Source: Christiangramia forsetii KT0803 (GTDB lineage: Bacteria; Bacteroidota; Bacteroidia; Flavobacteriales; Flavobacteriaceae). From it: DNA of 64,000 bases. Numbering within the stretch: position 1 is the stretch's first letter; each line of letters opens with the position of its first letter. This document shows positions 51,683 to 60,953 of the stretch, one piece after another. Both the position numbers and the translations under genes were made by a program. The notes under the pieces were generated by a model. It saw only the letters and a program-made list of their open reading frames with translations. It was not told the DNA's origin and did not search any database. The stretch is taken from positions 1,240,001 to 1,304,000 of the forward strand of contig NC_008571.1 of the NCBI RefSeq assembly GCF_000060345.1. The letters run 5' to 3'.

Positions 51683-52252
51683 ATGATCGTAGAAATATTT
51701 ATCAAAAATATGGTTTGCGACCGCTGTATTAAGGTGGTACGGAATGAATTGTGTGAGGCAGGGATTGAAGTGAAAGATGTGGAATTGGGACGGGTTGTTT
51801 ATGAAAGCAATAATAAAATCGAAGACGCAAAAAGACTGGATAAAGTTCTTAAAGTAAATGGTTTTGAATTATTAAAAAGCTCAGATGAAATTCTGGTAGA
51901 GAGAGTCAAATTAAGCCTATTAAGGTTGTTTGAAAATCTACCTGTTCAAAAGACAGGTACACTTTCCAGTTATTTGTCTGAGGAAACTGAATATGATTAT
52001 ATTCGATTGAGTAGAATTTTTTCATATACAGAAAATACTACCGTTGAAAAATATTTTATAAAGTTGAAAATTGAAAAGGTTAAAGAGCTTATTCAGTCTA
52101 ATGAATTTAATTTTACTGAAATAAGTCGGCTTCTGGATTACAGCAACCTTAATTACCTATCCAAACAGTTTAAGAACGAAACAGGGATGAGCCTTTCAAA
52201 TTATAAAAAACAGAATAAAAACCTAAGAAGTTCATTAGACCAAATTGTGTAA
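51683..52252 (+). CDS. HMA-domain/AraC-type fusion regulator
   Basis: A 189-residue protein. Residues 1-65 form a heavy-metal-associated fold with the metal motif NMVCDRCIKVV. Residues about 90-185 form an AraC-type DNA-binding domain (LSRIFSYTENTTVEKYFIK; ISRLLDYSNLNYLSKQFKNETG). Direct metal sensing by the HMA part and control of the flanking copper genes is the natural reading. It sits 19 nt after DUF2911 and 77 nt before DUF3347 copy 2. Confidence 0.85.
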   Translation: MIVEIFIKNMVCDRCIKVVRNELCEAGIEVKDVELGRVVYESNNKIEDAKRLDKVLKVNGFELLKSSDEILVERVKLSLLRLFENLPVQKTGTLSSYLSEETEYDYIRLSRIFSYTENTTVEKYFIKLKIEKVKELIQSNEFNFTEISRLLDYSNLNYLSKQFKNETGMSLSNYKKQNKNLRSSLDQIV

Positions 52253-52329
52253 GTATCTATCATAATTGTAACAATATAAGTTGCCGATAAAAAGTAATTT
52301 AGAAGATTGTAACCAATCAAAAATATCAA

Positions 52330-52875
52330 ATGAGAAAATTATCAAAAATTGGGATATTATTTCTAGTCGTCTTGATCTTTGTTTCCTGTATGGATAAAGA
52401 AAAAGGCCAAAGTGTAGAAATTAATACTCCAGAGGAAGTAAAGAAAGCTGAAAAAGAAACGGCTGATATCGCCGATCAGGATTTTATAGATGGCATGACA
52501 GGGAAAATCTGGCATAACTACCTGGAAATTAAAATGGCACTTACCAATGAGGACTCCGGCCAGGCAAAGGATGCAGCTAAAAGTATGGCCGATTCTTTCT
52601 CAGAAGAGCGTGCAGAATTAAAATCTATCGCTGAGCAATTGGGAGATACTGACGATATTGAGGAGCAGAGAAGATTATTTTCAAATTTTACAGAATTGGC
52701 TGGGCCAATGTTTGAGGAAGCATTATCCGGTGGGACTATTTACAAGAAATTCTGTCCTATGGCTTTTAATAATGATGGTGCGTACTGGTATGCTGACGTT
52801 GAGGAAATTAAAAATCCATATTTCGGTGATAAAATGCTCAACTGCGGCTCCGTAAAGAAAACTATAAAAAAGTAA
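52330..52875 (+). CDS. DUF3347 lipoprotein (copy 2, divergent)
   Basis: A 181-residue lipoprotein (FVSC, C20). The DUF3347 body is recognisable (IWHNYLEIKMALTNEDSGQA; KFCPMAFNNDGAYWYADVEEIKNPYFGDKMLNCG) but differs much more from copies 1 and 3 than they do from each other. It keeps FCPM, NPYFG and NCG, so the Cys/Met set is conserved. Followed 31 nt later by a DUF305 protein. Confidence 0.83.
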   Translation: MRKLSKIGILFLVVLIFVSCMDKEKGQSVEINTPEEVKKAEKETADIADQDFIDGMTGKIWHNYLEIKMALTNEDSGQAKDAAKSMADSFSEERAELKSIAEQLGDTDDIEEQRRLFSNFTELAGPMFEEALSGGTIYKKFCPMAFNNDGAYWYADVEEIKNPYFGDKMLNCGSVKKTIKK

Positions 52876-52906
52876 AATTTCCCAATTAACCGTAAAACCT
52901 AATTGT

Positions 52907-53401
52907 ATGAATTCAGAAAACAACAATAACCACAAGTCTGGTGGAAGTAATTATGGTCGGTTTTTCCTAATGCTCGGTCTGTCTTTTATAGCTATGTATA
53001 TCACGATGTACATGAATACGTATGAGTTTGACCATGTATATTTTAGTTTAACCCGCTTTTATATGACGTGCCTGGGAATAGCAGCAATGGCAGTGATCAT
53101 GTTATCCCTTATGCTGAAAATGTATAAAAGTAAGAAGAAGAATATCGCTATTTATATCGGTAGCCTGGTGTTATTTGTTTCAGCCTTAGGTTTGGTAAGG
53201 GCACAACGTCCCATTATTGGAGATGTCTTATATATGAAAGCGATGATCCCTCACCATTCCATTGCAATTTTAACCAGTAAACGGGCAGACCTTCAGGATC
53301 CTGAAACCAAGAAACTGGCCGAAGAAATTATTGAGGCCCAGAAAAGGGAAATCGCCCAAATGAAGAAGATCATTTATCGTTTGGAGAACGAAAATAAATA
53401 A
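52907..53401 (+). CDS. DUF305 membrane protein
   Basis: A 164-residue protein with three membrane helices (FFLMLGLSFIAMYITMYM, FYMTCLGIAAMAVIMLSLML, IAIYIGSLVLFVSALGLV) and a short C-terminal DUF305-like segment with the hallmark KAMIPHHSIAI, followed by an amphipathic helix. DUF305 His/Met residues are associated with copper or silver islands. The multicopper oxidase gene starts 11 nt after its stop. Confidence 0.83.
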   Translation: MNSENNNNHKSGGSNYGRFFLMLGLSFIAMYITMYMNTYEFDHVYFSLTRFYMTCLGIAAMAVIMLSLMLKMYKSKKKNIAIYIGSLVLFVSALGLVRAQRPIIGDVLYMKAMIPHHSIAILTSKRADLQDPETKKLAEEIIEAQKREIAQMKKIIYRLENENK

Positions 53402-53412
53402 AATAACAAACT

Positions 53413-55863
53413 ATGAAATTGAAAAATTACTTTCTAATCCTACTGATATTTTTAGGTTTTTCGGGTTACAGCCAGGAAGAATTAGAGGCATCCGTAGAAG
53501 GAAACGTTGACGATCTGCCTGTGCGGGAATACACGTTGACCTTGCGGGAAGAACAGGTCAACAAGGCTGGCAAGCCGGTTATGGGTATGACCGTAAACGG
53601 TCAGATCCCCGGGCCCACATTAGATTTTAATGAAGGGGAATATGCCATAATTTATGTGAAGAATGAAATGAGCGTAGAGTCTTCCATTCACTGGCACGGT
53701 ATGTTGCTGCCCAATTTTTATGATGGTGTACCCTACCTTTCTACCCCACCTATAGAACCCGGCAAAACCTTAAAATATGAATTTGCAATAAAGCAAAATG
53801 GTACCTATTGGTACCATTCCCATACGATGTTGCAGGAACAGAGTGGTGTTTTTGGCTCCATCGTCATACAACCGAAAGACAAAACATTGGAGTATGATAA
53901 AGAGCAGGTTTTGGTATTGTCTGACTGGACCAATGAAAAGCCCCAGGATGTAATGCGGTTTTTAAAACGGGGCACAGAATGGTACAATATAAGAAAAGGG
54001 ACGGCCACACCGCTCAACCAGGTTATTGCCAGGGGGGCACTGGGCGCGCAGGTCGATTTTTGGAGACAGCGTATGGAAAGCGCGGATATAGCGGACATAT
54101 ATTACCCGGCGTTCTTAATAAATGGAGAAGAAAATGTGGAATATCCCGAATTCAAACCTGGGGAGAAAGTACGCCTGCGCATTATTGACGGCTCTGCATC
54201 AACTTCATTTTGGATGGCCTTTGGCGGCCCAGACCCTTTGCTTGTCTCGGCAGATGGTAAAGATGTTGTTCCTGTTAAAAGAAACAAAACCTTTATTGCC
54301 GTTGCGGAAACCTACGATTTTATCGTGACCATACCGGAGAACGGCAAACTGGAATTTAAAATTATGGCCCAGGATGGCTCCGGAACCGCAACTGCTTACT
54401 TGGGCCAAGGCCCTATCGTTGCCGCCCCTGATGTTTCCAGACCGGATAAAATCGGGATGATGCAGCAAATGGCCAAAATGAAAATGAAAATGGGTGCACC
54501 CGCTTTAAAATTCCGCCCGGGCAAAGACGAGCGATATCAGATGAAGGAGAAATGGGGCATGCAAATGGACGATAATATGCAGATGGAAGGAATGAAGGAA
54601 ATGAATATGGATATGATGAATGGGGACAAGTCCAATGGTAAGGATATGGAAATGAAGAAAGATGAAATGGACGGAATGCAAATGGATATGAAAAAGGATT
54701 CGATGCAGATGGACCGTTCCAAAATGGCCGGGATGGATACGAAAAAGGATACCAAAATGAAAGAGGCCTCTCAAATGGAGGATATGAACAAGACGAACCC
54801 GACTGCCGGACGGGAAGTAATGGACGAAGCAGATGGCATGCAGGGAATGGCTATGTTTTCGCAATACAACTATGACTACCTGAAGTCGCCAGAGAAGACC
54901 AGCTATGATCCCGATGTGCCCGTATCCGAAATCCTACTGAACCTTACCGGGAATATGCAACGCTATATCTGGAGTATGAACGGTGTCCCTTTATCTGAGG
55001 CAGATAAAATAAAAATCAAGGGAGACGAGGTGACCAGGATTACTTTTAACAACCTGACTATGATGCACCACCCCATGCACCTTCACGGCCACTTCTTTAG
55101 GGTCATCAATGAAAACGGGGAATATTCCCCTCTAAAACACACGGTCAATGTACCGCCAATGCAAAAGGTGACCATTGAATTCTATGGCAATGAATACGGC
55201 GATTGGTTTTTCCATTGCCATATCCTTTACCATTTAGTAGGTGGTATGGCACGCATTGTAAGCTATGACACCCCTAGGGATCCAAGGTTAGAGGAATATC
55301 CTGTCTCCAAGCTCTTGGATGAGACCGATCAGTATTATTCCTACGGAATGATAGATGCGGCATCGCATATGACCACATTGAACCTGATATCGTCCAATAT
55401 CCGAAATCAATTCAGTTTTCGGGGGGAATACGGGTGGAACAAGAATATGGAGGTGGAAGCTGCTTATGATAGATACCTTTATGATTATTTGACAGTTTTT
55501 GCCGGTGTAAATGTCGAGAACGGAATGGAGGATAGCCTCGATGAGATAACAACAACAGCAATAGCAGGTGTACGATATCTCACTCCTTACTTATTTACGT
55601 TGGATGTGCGAATGGACAGCAAATTGCGCCCGCAAATTAGCCTGAGCCGTGCGATCAGTATTTTTCCGCGAACAATATTGTTCGGAATGTACGAGTACCA
55701 GGCAGATTTTGGGTGGGTAGATGAACTGCCTCAAGGAAATAATTTCAAAAAAGAGGTTACCTGGAGTACAGGTATTGAATATTTTTTATCCAAGAATTTT
55801 TCCTTGATGGGAAGCTATGACAACCGTTTTGGCGCTGGTGGTGGACTATCACTAAGATTTTAA
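53413..55863 (+). CDS. Multicopper oxidase (PcoA/CopA-type) fused to a PcoB-like outer-membrane barrel
   Basis: An 816-residue fusion. A signal peptide leads into three cupredoxin domains with all copper-ligand blocks: SIHWHGMLLPN, GTYWYHSHTML, HHPMHLHGHFF and FFHCHILYHLVGGM. A Met/Asp/Lys-rich stretch (residues about 355-475, repeated MKM, MQMD, MDMM units) interrupts it. After residue about 630 comes a beta-barrel like PcoB/CopB (YDYLTVFAGVNVE; LSKNFSLMGSYDNRFGAGGG). It probably oxidises Cu(I) while tied to the outer membrane. Confidence 0.88.
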   Translation: MKLKNYFLILLIFLGFSGYSQEELEASVEGNVDDLPVREYTLTLREEQVNKAGKPVMGMTVNGQIPGPTLDFNEGEYAIIYVKNEMSVESSIHWHGMLLPNFYDGVPYLSTPPIEPGKTLKYEFAIKQNGTYWYHSHTMLQEQSGVFGSIVIQPKDKTLEYDKEQVLVLSDWTNEKPQDVMRFLKRGTEWYNIRKGTATPLNQVIARGALGAQVDFWRQRMESADIADIYYPAFLINGEENVEYPEFKPGEKVRLRIIDGSASTSFWMAFGGPDPLLVSADGKDVVPVKRNKTFIAVAETYDFIVTIPENGKLEFKIMAQDGSGTATAYLGQGPIVAAPDVSRPDKIGMMQQMAKMKMKMGAPALKFRPGKDERYQMKEKWGMQMDDNMQMEGMKEMNMDMMNGDKSNGKDMEMKKDEMDGMQMDMKKDSMQMDRSKMAGMDTKKDTKMKEASQMEDMNKTNPTAGREVMDEADGMQGMAMFSQYNYDYLKSPEKTSYDPDVPVSEILLNLTGNMQRYIWSMNGVPLSEADKIKIKGDEVTRITFNNLTMMHHPMHLHGHFFRVINENGEYSPLKHTVNVPPMQKVTIEFYGNEYGDWFFHCHILYHLVGGMARIVSYDTPRDPRLEEYPVSKLLDETDQYYSYGMIDAASHMTTLNLISSNIRNQFSFRGEYGWNKNMEVEAAYDRYLYDYLTVFAGVNVENGMEDSLDEITTTAIAGVRYLTPYLFTLDVRMDSKLRPQISLSRAISIFPRTILFGMYEYQADFGWVDELPQGNNFKKEVTWSTGIEYFLSKNFSLMGSYDNRFGAGGGLSLRF

Positions 55864-55998
55864 TAATTTAAATTAAATAGCAATGTAAAAAACACACAGA
55901 TAGGATTAAGAAGAATGTTAAGCGAATTTTACAACTCTCGCAAAATAGAACAGATTAAAACTTTCATTATAAATTAAATTAAATTAAATCAAATCAAA

Positions 55999-56607
55999 AT
56001 GAAAAAAGTAAGAATGACAATAAAAATTTATCTTATGGTATTGGTGACACTAACTGCAATGTCTTGTAAGGACGCGAGTCAGGAAAAGGAAGTCTCTGAA
56101 CCGATGTCCAGTGAGATGTATCAGGAAGATTCTGATAATCAGGGAGGTTCCGGAAAAATGATGGCCGAGAATGCAGGTAATAATGCTACAAATACCATTA
56201 TCGATAACTACCTGCAGCTTAAAAATGCGCTAGTTGCAGATGATCAGGAAGCAGCCGCTCAGGCCGGAGGCAAATTGGTTGATGAATTTGAGAATTTTGA
56301 CAAGAGCAATTATTCTTCAGAGGAACAGCAGGAGTTAACTGATATCATTGAAGATGCAAAGGAGCATGCAGAACATATTGCCGAAAGCGCAATTGACCAT
56401 CAACGGGAACATTTCGATATTTTGAGCAAAGATGTTATAGATATGATTGCCATAACCGGAACGAATAAAAAATTATATCAGGATTTTTGTCCAATGTATA
56501 ACAACAATAAAGGGGCACAGTGGTTAAGTGCTACAAAAGAAATTAAAAACCCGTATTTCGGAAGTAAAATGATGGACTGCGGAAACATTCAAAAAGAGAT
56601 TAATTAA
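55999..56607 (+). CDS. DUF3347 lipoprotein (copy 3)
   Basis: A 202-residue lipoprotein (MSC, C23) closely related to copy 1: long stretches such as DKSNYSSEEQQEL and DIIEDAKEHAE are shared, also at DNA level. The C-terminal FCPMYNNNKGAQWLS...NPYFGSKMMDCG set is intact. The signal peptides and N-terminal linkers differ, suggesting duplication plus gene conversion of the core. The haem-binding protein gene begins right after its stop codon. Confidence 0.85.
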   Translation: MKKVRMTIKIYLMVLVTLTAMSCKDASQEKEVSEPMSSEMYQEDSDNQGGSGKMMAENAGNNATNTIIDNYLQLKNALVADDQEAAAQAGGKLVDEFENFDKSNYSSEEQQELTDIIEDAKEHAEHIAESAIDHQREHFDILSKDVIDMIAITGTNKKLYQDFCPMYNNNKGAQWLSATKEIKNPYFGSKMMDCGNIQKEIN

Positions 56608-57060
56608 TTGAAAGTAATTAAGTTCATTGGCTGGTTTTTTTTGGTCTCATTGGTTGTAATACAATTTTTTCCGATAGAACGCAATCAGAGTGAAGAAGTG
56701 TCCCGTGCAGATTTTATGTTGGTCAACACTGTGCCTGAAAAAATACAGAATAAGATACAGGTATCTTGCTACGACTGCCACAGTAATAATACTGAATATC
56801 CCTGGTATAACAAAGTACAGCCGGTGGCCTGGTTCCTGGAAGACCATATTAGAGAAGGAAAGGCGGAACTTAATTTTAACGAATGGGGTGACTATTCAGA
56901 TCGCAGAAAGAACAGCAAGTTGAGATCTATTATAAGCCAGATTGAAGACGGTGAGATGCCATTGGATTCTTATACCCTGATCCATGGGGATGCGAAACTT
57001 TCAAGTGAAGATAAGTTAGAAATTATAAATTATATAACCGGCCTTAAAAGTGAATTATAA
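56608..57060 (+). CDS. Haem-binding domain protein (c-type CxxCH)
   Basis: A 150-residue protein starting with TTG immediately after the TAA of the DUF3347 gene; no ATG is available before the signal anchor KFIGWFFLVSLVVIQFF. It carries CYDCHSNNTEYPWYNKVQPV, a CxxCH haem attachment site in the usual haem-binding (Haem_bd) family setting, and a C-terminal helix with EDGEMPLDSYTLIHG. Periplasmic electron transfer linked to copper oxidation is inferred. Confidence 0.83.
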   Translation: MKVIKFIGWFFLVSLVVIQFFPIERNQSEEVSRADFMLVNTVPEKIQNKIQVSCYDCHSNNTEYPWYNKVQPVAWFLEDHIREGKAELNFNEWGDYSDRRKNSKLRSIISQIEDGEMPLDSYTLIHGDAKLSSEDKLEIINYITGLKSEL

Positions 57061-57147
57061 ATAAAACCCAATATCAGAAAGAATAATTTTTATAATTGTT
57101 TGATTGGTTAGTTGAAATTTCTGGTACTTGGTGTTTAAAGACCTGTA

Positions 57148-57180
57148 GGGAAGGGTGTTATATACTGAAAAACCCTTCCC
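57148..57180. other. Intergenic hairpin
   Basis: GGGAAGGGT (57148-57156) pairs perfectly with ACCCTTCCC (57172-57180), loop 15 nt. There is no T-run; it may be a weak terminator or processing site before the small ORF at 57204. Confidence 0.45.
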
Positions 57181-57203
57181 CCTCAGGCGCAATAAAGAAT
57201 TAA

Positions 57204-57341
57204 ATGAAAGATTGTTGCAAGACTGGAAATGAAAAAGGACAAAGGGGGAGTGGATTTAAAAAATGGTTCAACTTTACAATCTTTGGGATCATTGTAATTA
57301 TAATCATAGGAGCCTTGTTACTTCAGTTAAATGAGAACTAA
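57204..57341 (+). CDS. Small CC-motif single-helix membrane protein, 45 aa
   Basis: Starts MKDCCKTGNEKGQRG, then a hydrophobic helix FTIFGIIVIIIIGALLL. The vicinal Cys pair at residues 4-5 ahead of a membrane span suggests a metal-binding or metal-handing peptide. It is too short for confident gene calling, but codon use looks coding and it sits inside the copper module. Confidence 0.45.
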   Translation: MKDCCKTGNEKGQRGSGFKKWFNFTIFGIIVIIIIGALLLQLNEN

Positions 57342-57357
57342 TCTAAAACCATAACAA

Positions 57358-58017
57358 ATGAGAATTAAACAACTATTATTCACCACATTACTTTTGGTCT
57401 TTTTTGTAAATTTCTCAAATGCTTTTGCGAAAGACCTCAATTCAGTATCCTTAAATAATATCGAAGTAACAATGGAAGATACAGTTCCTGATACCTTTTC
57501 TCCAGTCCAGGGTTCTGAAGCAGTAGGCCTTGATGAATTTCCTAACCTACATCCTTTAGTGGTCCATTTTCCCATTGCTTTACTGTTGTTAGCCGTGTTA
57601 CTACAGTTTATACAATTGTTCACAATGAGCCGTACTATGGACTGGGTCATCCTGCTTACAGTAGGTGCTGGATTTATTGGAGCTTATGTCGCCGGAACAT
57701 TTGTACATCCATACACTGAAGGTCTTACCGAAACTGCTAAAAAAGTGCTGGAACAGCATGATAAATATGCCACCTGGACGATATGGTCCAGTGCTATTGC
57801 TGCTGTGCTAAAATTGGGAAGCCTCTTCCTTTTTAAACAAAAAAGATGGTTTGAGATTTCAGTTTTTTTAGTGCTTGCCTTTGCAGGTTATTCTGTGGGC
57901 TGGGCTGGGCATTATGGATCCCAACTTGTGTATATAGAAGGGGTAGGGCCACAAGGGCAGTTTTTAGGGGATGAAAACGGAGAAAGCCATGGAGAAGGTG
58001 GGGAGCATTCACATTAA
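57358..58017 (+). CDS. DUF2231-family membrane protein
   Basis: A 219-residue protein with a signal peptide (QLLFTTLLLVFFVNFSNAFA) and four membrane helices. The family block FPNLHPLVVHFPIALLLLAVLLQ is clear, and His residues in the helices could bind haem or metal. The acidic His-rich tail (GESHGEGGEHSH) fits metal binding. It starts 16 nt after the small CC protein and 6 nt before the FMN glutamate-synthase-like gene. Confidence 0.83.
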   Translation: MRIKQLLFTTLLLVFFVNFSNAFAKDLNSVSLNNIEVTMEDTVPDTFSPVQGSEAVGLDEFPNLHPLVVHFPIALLLLAVLLQFIQLFTMSRTMDWVILLTVGAGFIGAYVAGTFVHPYTEGLTETAKKVLEQHDKYATWTIWSSAIAAVLKLGSLFLFKQKRWFEISVFLVLAFAGYSVGWAGHYGSQLVYIEGVGPQGQFLGDENGESHGEGGEHSH

Positions 58018-58023
58018 AAAAAT

Positions 58024-59517
58024 ATGAGGAAAGCTTTTTTAATTATAAGTTTTACAATAATTATAACAGTAGGTTTAATTATAGCATGGGTCCCGTATTT
58101 GTGGTGGATTACTTTAGTTATCCTTCCTTTTTTGATATTGGGTTCAATAGATTATTTTCAAAAAAGTGATAATATTCAACGTAATTATCCTTTAATTGGT
58201 AGAATCACAAACTTCATAGAACAACAACGTCATGTACTTCAGGAAGCGCTGTTGCTCAATCGTAGCGAAGGGATGCCTTTTAACTGGATCCAAAAGGAAA
58301 TTGTATATAAACGAGCTGCAGACGATAATAAAAGTCAGCCTTTTGGTACTCAATTATCTTTTGAAAAAATGGGGCGCGAGTGGTTTTTACATTCAGCCTT
58401 TCCGTCAATAAAATTCCAGGACGATTTTAGGGTTACAATTGGCGGGCCTAAATGTAACCAGCCCTATAGCGCAAGTATTTTAAACTTGGGCGGTATGAGT
58501 TACGGTTCCATAAGTAAAAATGCTACCCTGGCCTTTAATGGAGGAGCTAAAATAGCGGGATTTGCACAAAATACTGGTGAGGGGGGACTTACACCTTATC
58601 ACCAAAAATACGGAGCAGATCTAATCTTTCAATTTGGAACCGGATATTTTGGATGCCGAAATGCTGAAGGGAATTTTGATGCTGAAAAGTTTACTGAAAT
58701 AGCCCAGAATGATCTCGTGAAAATGATAGAGGTTAAAATTTCCCAGGGCGCAAAACCTGGCTTTGGAGCAATACTTCCCGCTAAAAAAAATACAGAAGAA
58801 ATTTCAAAGTTTAGAGAGATAGAAGCCCATACTGAAATTCATTCCCCTGCCCATCACAGTGCTTTTAATAATACCCAGGAGCTTATCAAATTTATTGAAA
58901 AATTAAGGGAATTGTCCAGCGGTAAGCCTATTGGCATTAAATTATGTTTAGGACAGCAAAAAGAGTTTGAAAAAATGATAAAGGTATTTGCAGAAATACA
59001 AAGTTATCCAGATTTTATAGTTATAGATGGTGCAGAAGGTGGTTCAGGAGCGGCTAATATGGACTCCTTGCACTGGGGAGGTACACCTTTACAGGAAGCC
59101 TTACACTTTGTGAATAAAACTTTGGTTGCATTTCATTTAAGACAACATATTAAGATATTAGCTTCGGGAAAAATTATATCGGCATTTGATATATATAAAA
59201 CTTTGGCTCTGGGGGCTGACGCCTGTTATAGTGCACGAGGGATGATGTTTGCCCTGGGATGTGTGCAATCTTTAAAATGTAATTTAAACACTTGTCCTAC
59301 CGGTATTACCACAATGGATCCTGGCAGGATTGATTCTTTATCTGTGGTAGATAAAAAAGTCAAGGTCGCCAATTACCACAGAAATACCATTGAAGGATTA
59401 AAAGAAATATTGGTAGCGATGGGATTAAAAGATAAAACCGGTATTCACAAAGGAAATGTTTTTAAAAAAGTGGATGGAAAAGGTAAATCCTATGAAGAAA
59501 TTTACAAAGATTCCTAA
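58024..59517 (+). CDS. FMN-binding glutamate synthase-like protein
   Basis: A 497-residue protein with an N-terminal membrane hairpin (residues about 3-45) and a GltB-type FMN barrel. Visible blocks are SYGSISKNATLAFNGGAK, NTGEGGLTPYH, DFIVIDGAEGGSGAA and the Fe-S-type NLNTCPTGITT near residue 420. It lacks the glutaminase domain of GltB, as in the stand-alone family. The natural reaction of these short proteins is not established. It closes the tight copper operon. Confidence 0.85.
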   Translation: MRKAFLIISFTIIITVGLIIAWVPYLWWITLVILPFLILGSIDYFQKSDNIQRNYPLIGRITNFIEQQRHVLQEALLLNRSEGMPFNWIQKEIVYKRAADDNKSQPFGTQLSFEKMGREWFLHSAFPSIKFQDDFRVTIGGPKCNQPYSASILNLGGMSYGSISKNATLAFNGGAKIAGFAQNTGEGGLTPYHQKYGADLIFQFGTGYFGCRNAEGNFDAEKFTEIAQNDLVKMIEVKISQGAKPGFGAILPAKKNTEEISKFREIEAHTEIHSPAHHSAFNNTQELIKFIEKLRELSSGKPIGIKLCLGQQKEFEKMIKVFAEIQSYPDFIVIDGAEGGSGAANMDSLHWGGTPLQEALHFVNKTLVAFHLRQHIKILASGKIISAFDIYKTLALGADACYSARGMMFALGCVQSLKCNLNTCPTGITTMDPGRIDSLSVVDKKVKVANYHRNTIEGLKEILVAMGLKDKTGIHKGNVFKKVDGKGKSYEEIYKDS

Positions 59518-59900
59518 GAAGAATATAAGGTTTACCTTTTATAAGGAGTTTTAATAGTAATATTATTCTCATTTCTGAGTAGCCATAGTCTTTAATTCTT
59601 ACACAGGGATTCTTTTTAGTTTTAGGGGCTAACCTCATTCTCTTATCATGGTCACAGCTATGTTTATTTAGCATTTTAGAGCTATGCCTTTTATTACGGC
59701 ATAATGAATAGCAAGGACACGGAGAGGATTGTATTGCCATAATTTATTGAAATAGCAATTGGTGTAGGAAGAGCCAGGGCATTGTATGTTGCATACAAAG
59801 ATAAAACATAAAAACTGTGGCAAGATGTTTTCTAAATATGGATGTGTGAAACTACTTTCAGTTTAATAGCAGAAATTAATTTTACTATAAGAAGTAATAG
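59518..59900. other. Intergenic stretch without a gene
   Basis: I see no supported coding sequence, RNA gene or strong hairpin. A 92-codon minus-strand frame here has no family features and overlaps the end of the FMN-protein gene. Confidence 0.4.
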
Positions 59901-60452
59901 ATGAATAAAACCAACGCAATAGAACATACAGATGATTTTTACATTCAGCTTGCGTCAAAAGGTTGGACTACCATAGCACTTATTGCAGGATTAGCAATTT
60001 TGAGCATTTGGGGTCTGCCTTTCCTCTTGGATTCATTTTGGCTGTCGTGGATAATCTTATTGTTCGCATTTGTAAAAGCATTTTTCATAGTAAAACTTGC
60101 CTTTAAGCAATTGATGAAAATAATCAACCAGAGTCATCTGTTGAGCCATATACTTGTTTTATTCGGGCTGCTCATCAGTATGATTATAACCTCATTTGCA
60201 TTCGATTTTACTTCTTTACAATTTTTTGCGCCTGAAAGTTTTAAATCTTCACTTAATATTGAATCTTCGAGTACTAAGGTGTTTTTTGAATACCTCTATT
60301 TTAGTACAATTACTTTTTCTTCGGTAGGTTATGGCGATATCTTCCCCACATCTTTAATTGCAAAGATGTTGGTAATTTTGGAGGTAGTTTTAAGGTTTTT
60401 TGTACTGGTGTTTGGGATTGCAAATGTGAATAGAATACGCGTAAATAAATAA
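59901..60452 (+). CDS. Two-pore-helix potassium channel-type protein
   Basis: A 183-residue protein with helices near residues 20-37, 45-65 and 78-98, then a pore module: a pore helix (EYLYFSTITFSSVGYGDIFP) with selectivity filter SVGYGD and a final helix (AKMLVILEVVLRFFVLVFGIA). This is the ion_trans_2 pattern of prokaryotic K+ channels. There is no RCK or cyclic-nucleotide domain. It may balance membrane potential alongside the cation exporters. Confidence 0.83.
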   Translation: MNKTNAIEHTDDFYIQLASKGWTTIALIAGLAILSIWGLPFLLDSFWLSWIILLFAFVKAFFIVKLAFKQLMKIINQSHLLSHILVLFGLLISMIITSFAFDFTSLQFFAPESFKSSLNIESSSTKVFFEYLYFSTITFSSVGYGDIFPTSLIAKMLVILEVVLRFFVLVFGIANVNRIRVNK

Positions 60453-60471
60453 ATCTTTAAAAACTAAAATT

Positions 60472-60953
60472 ATGAAGACACAAAACTTACAACATTCTTA
60501 ACGTTATTGTTATTTGCAAATAGTCAAATCTATAGTCAAAACACAGATCCCGACACAGAAAAAGGAGCGGTCTTAAAAGTTATGAAATGGTATAAAGATG
60601 CCCTACAAAACCTAACAACCGAAGGTACTTTCGAGTTATTTGCCGAAGATTCCAGAGTTTATTAATCAGGGGGTGTCGAGGGCTCGTATGCCCACTACAT
60701 AGAACATCATTTGGGACCAGAATTGGGGCATTTTAAAAAATTTGAATTTTCAGATTATGAGATTGATGTACAGGTTGATACATCTTATGCGTTTGCTACA
60801 GAAACTTATATTTATAACATCGTGCTTTAACCAGATGACAAAGATGATACAAGGACTATAAAGAAAAAAGGGGTGGCAACGTCTATCTTAAAGAAGATGT
60901 ATGGAAATTGGAAAATTACCAAAATACATACTTCTTCTAGAAATACGAAATAA
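60472..60953 (+). pseudogene. NTF2-like (DUF4440-type) exported protein, decayed
   Basis: The ATG at 60472 runs into a stop after nine codons; a shifted frame then gives a signal-like TTFLTLLLFANSQIYSQ and a recognisable NTF2/SnoaL-like body (VMKWYKDALQNLTTEGTFEL; GNWKITKIHTS). Two further in-frame TAA codons (60663-60665 and 60828-60830) interrupt it where Glu and Lys would fit. The gene is dead by at least three lesions. Confidence 0.75.

Noticed and set aside
54505-54864. His-rich minus-strand frame (HIHLHSVHF...) opposite the Met-rich region of the multicopper oxidase
   Set aside because: The His-rich look arises from the complement of repeated ATG codons; it is an antisense artefact.
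59462-59740. 92-codon minus-strand frame after the FMN glutamate-synthase-like gene
   Set aside because: No family features, no promoter box, and it overlaps the end of the real gene.
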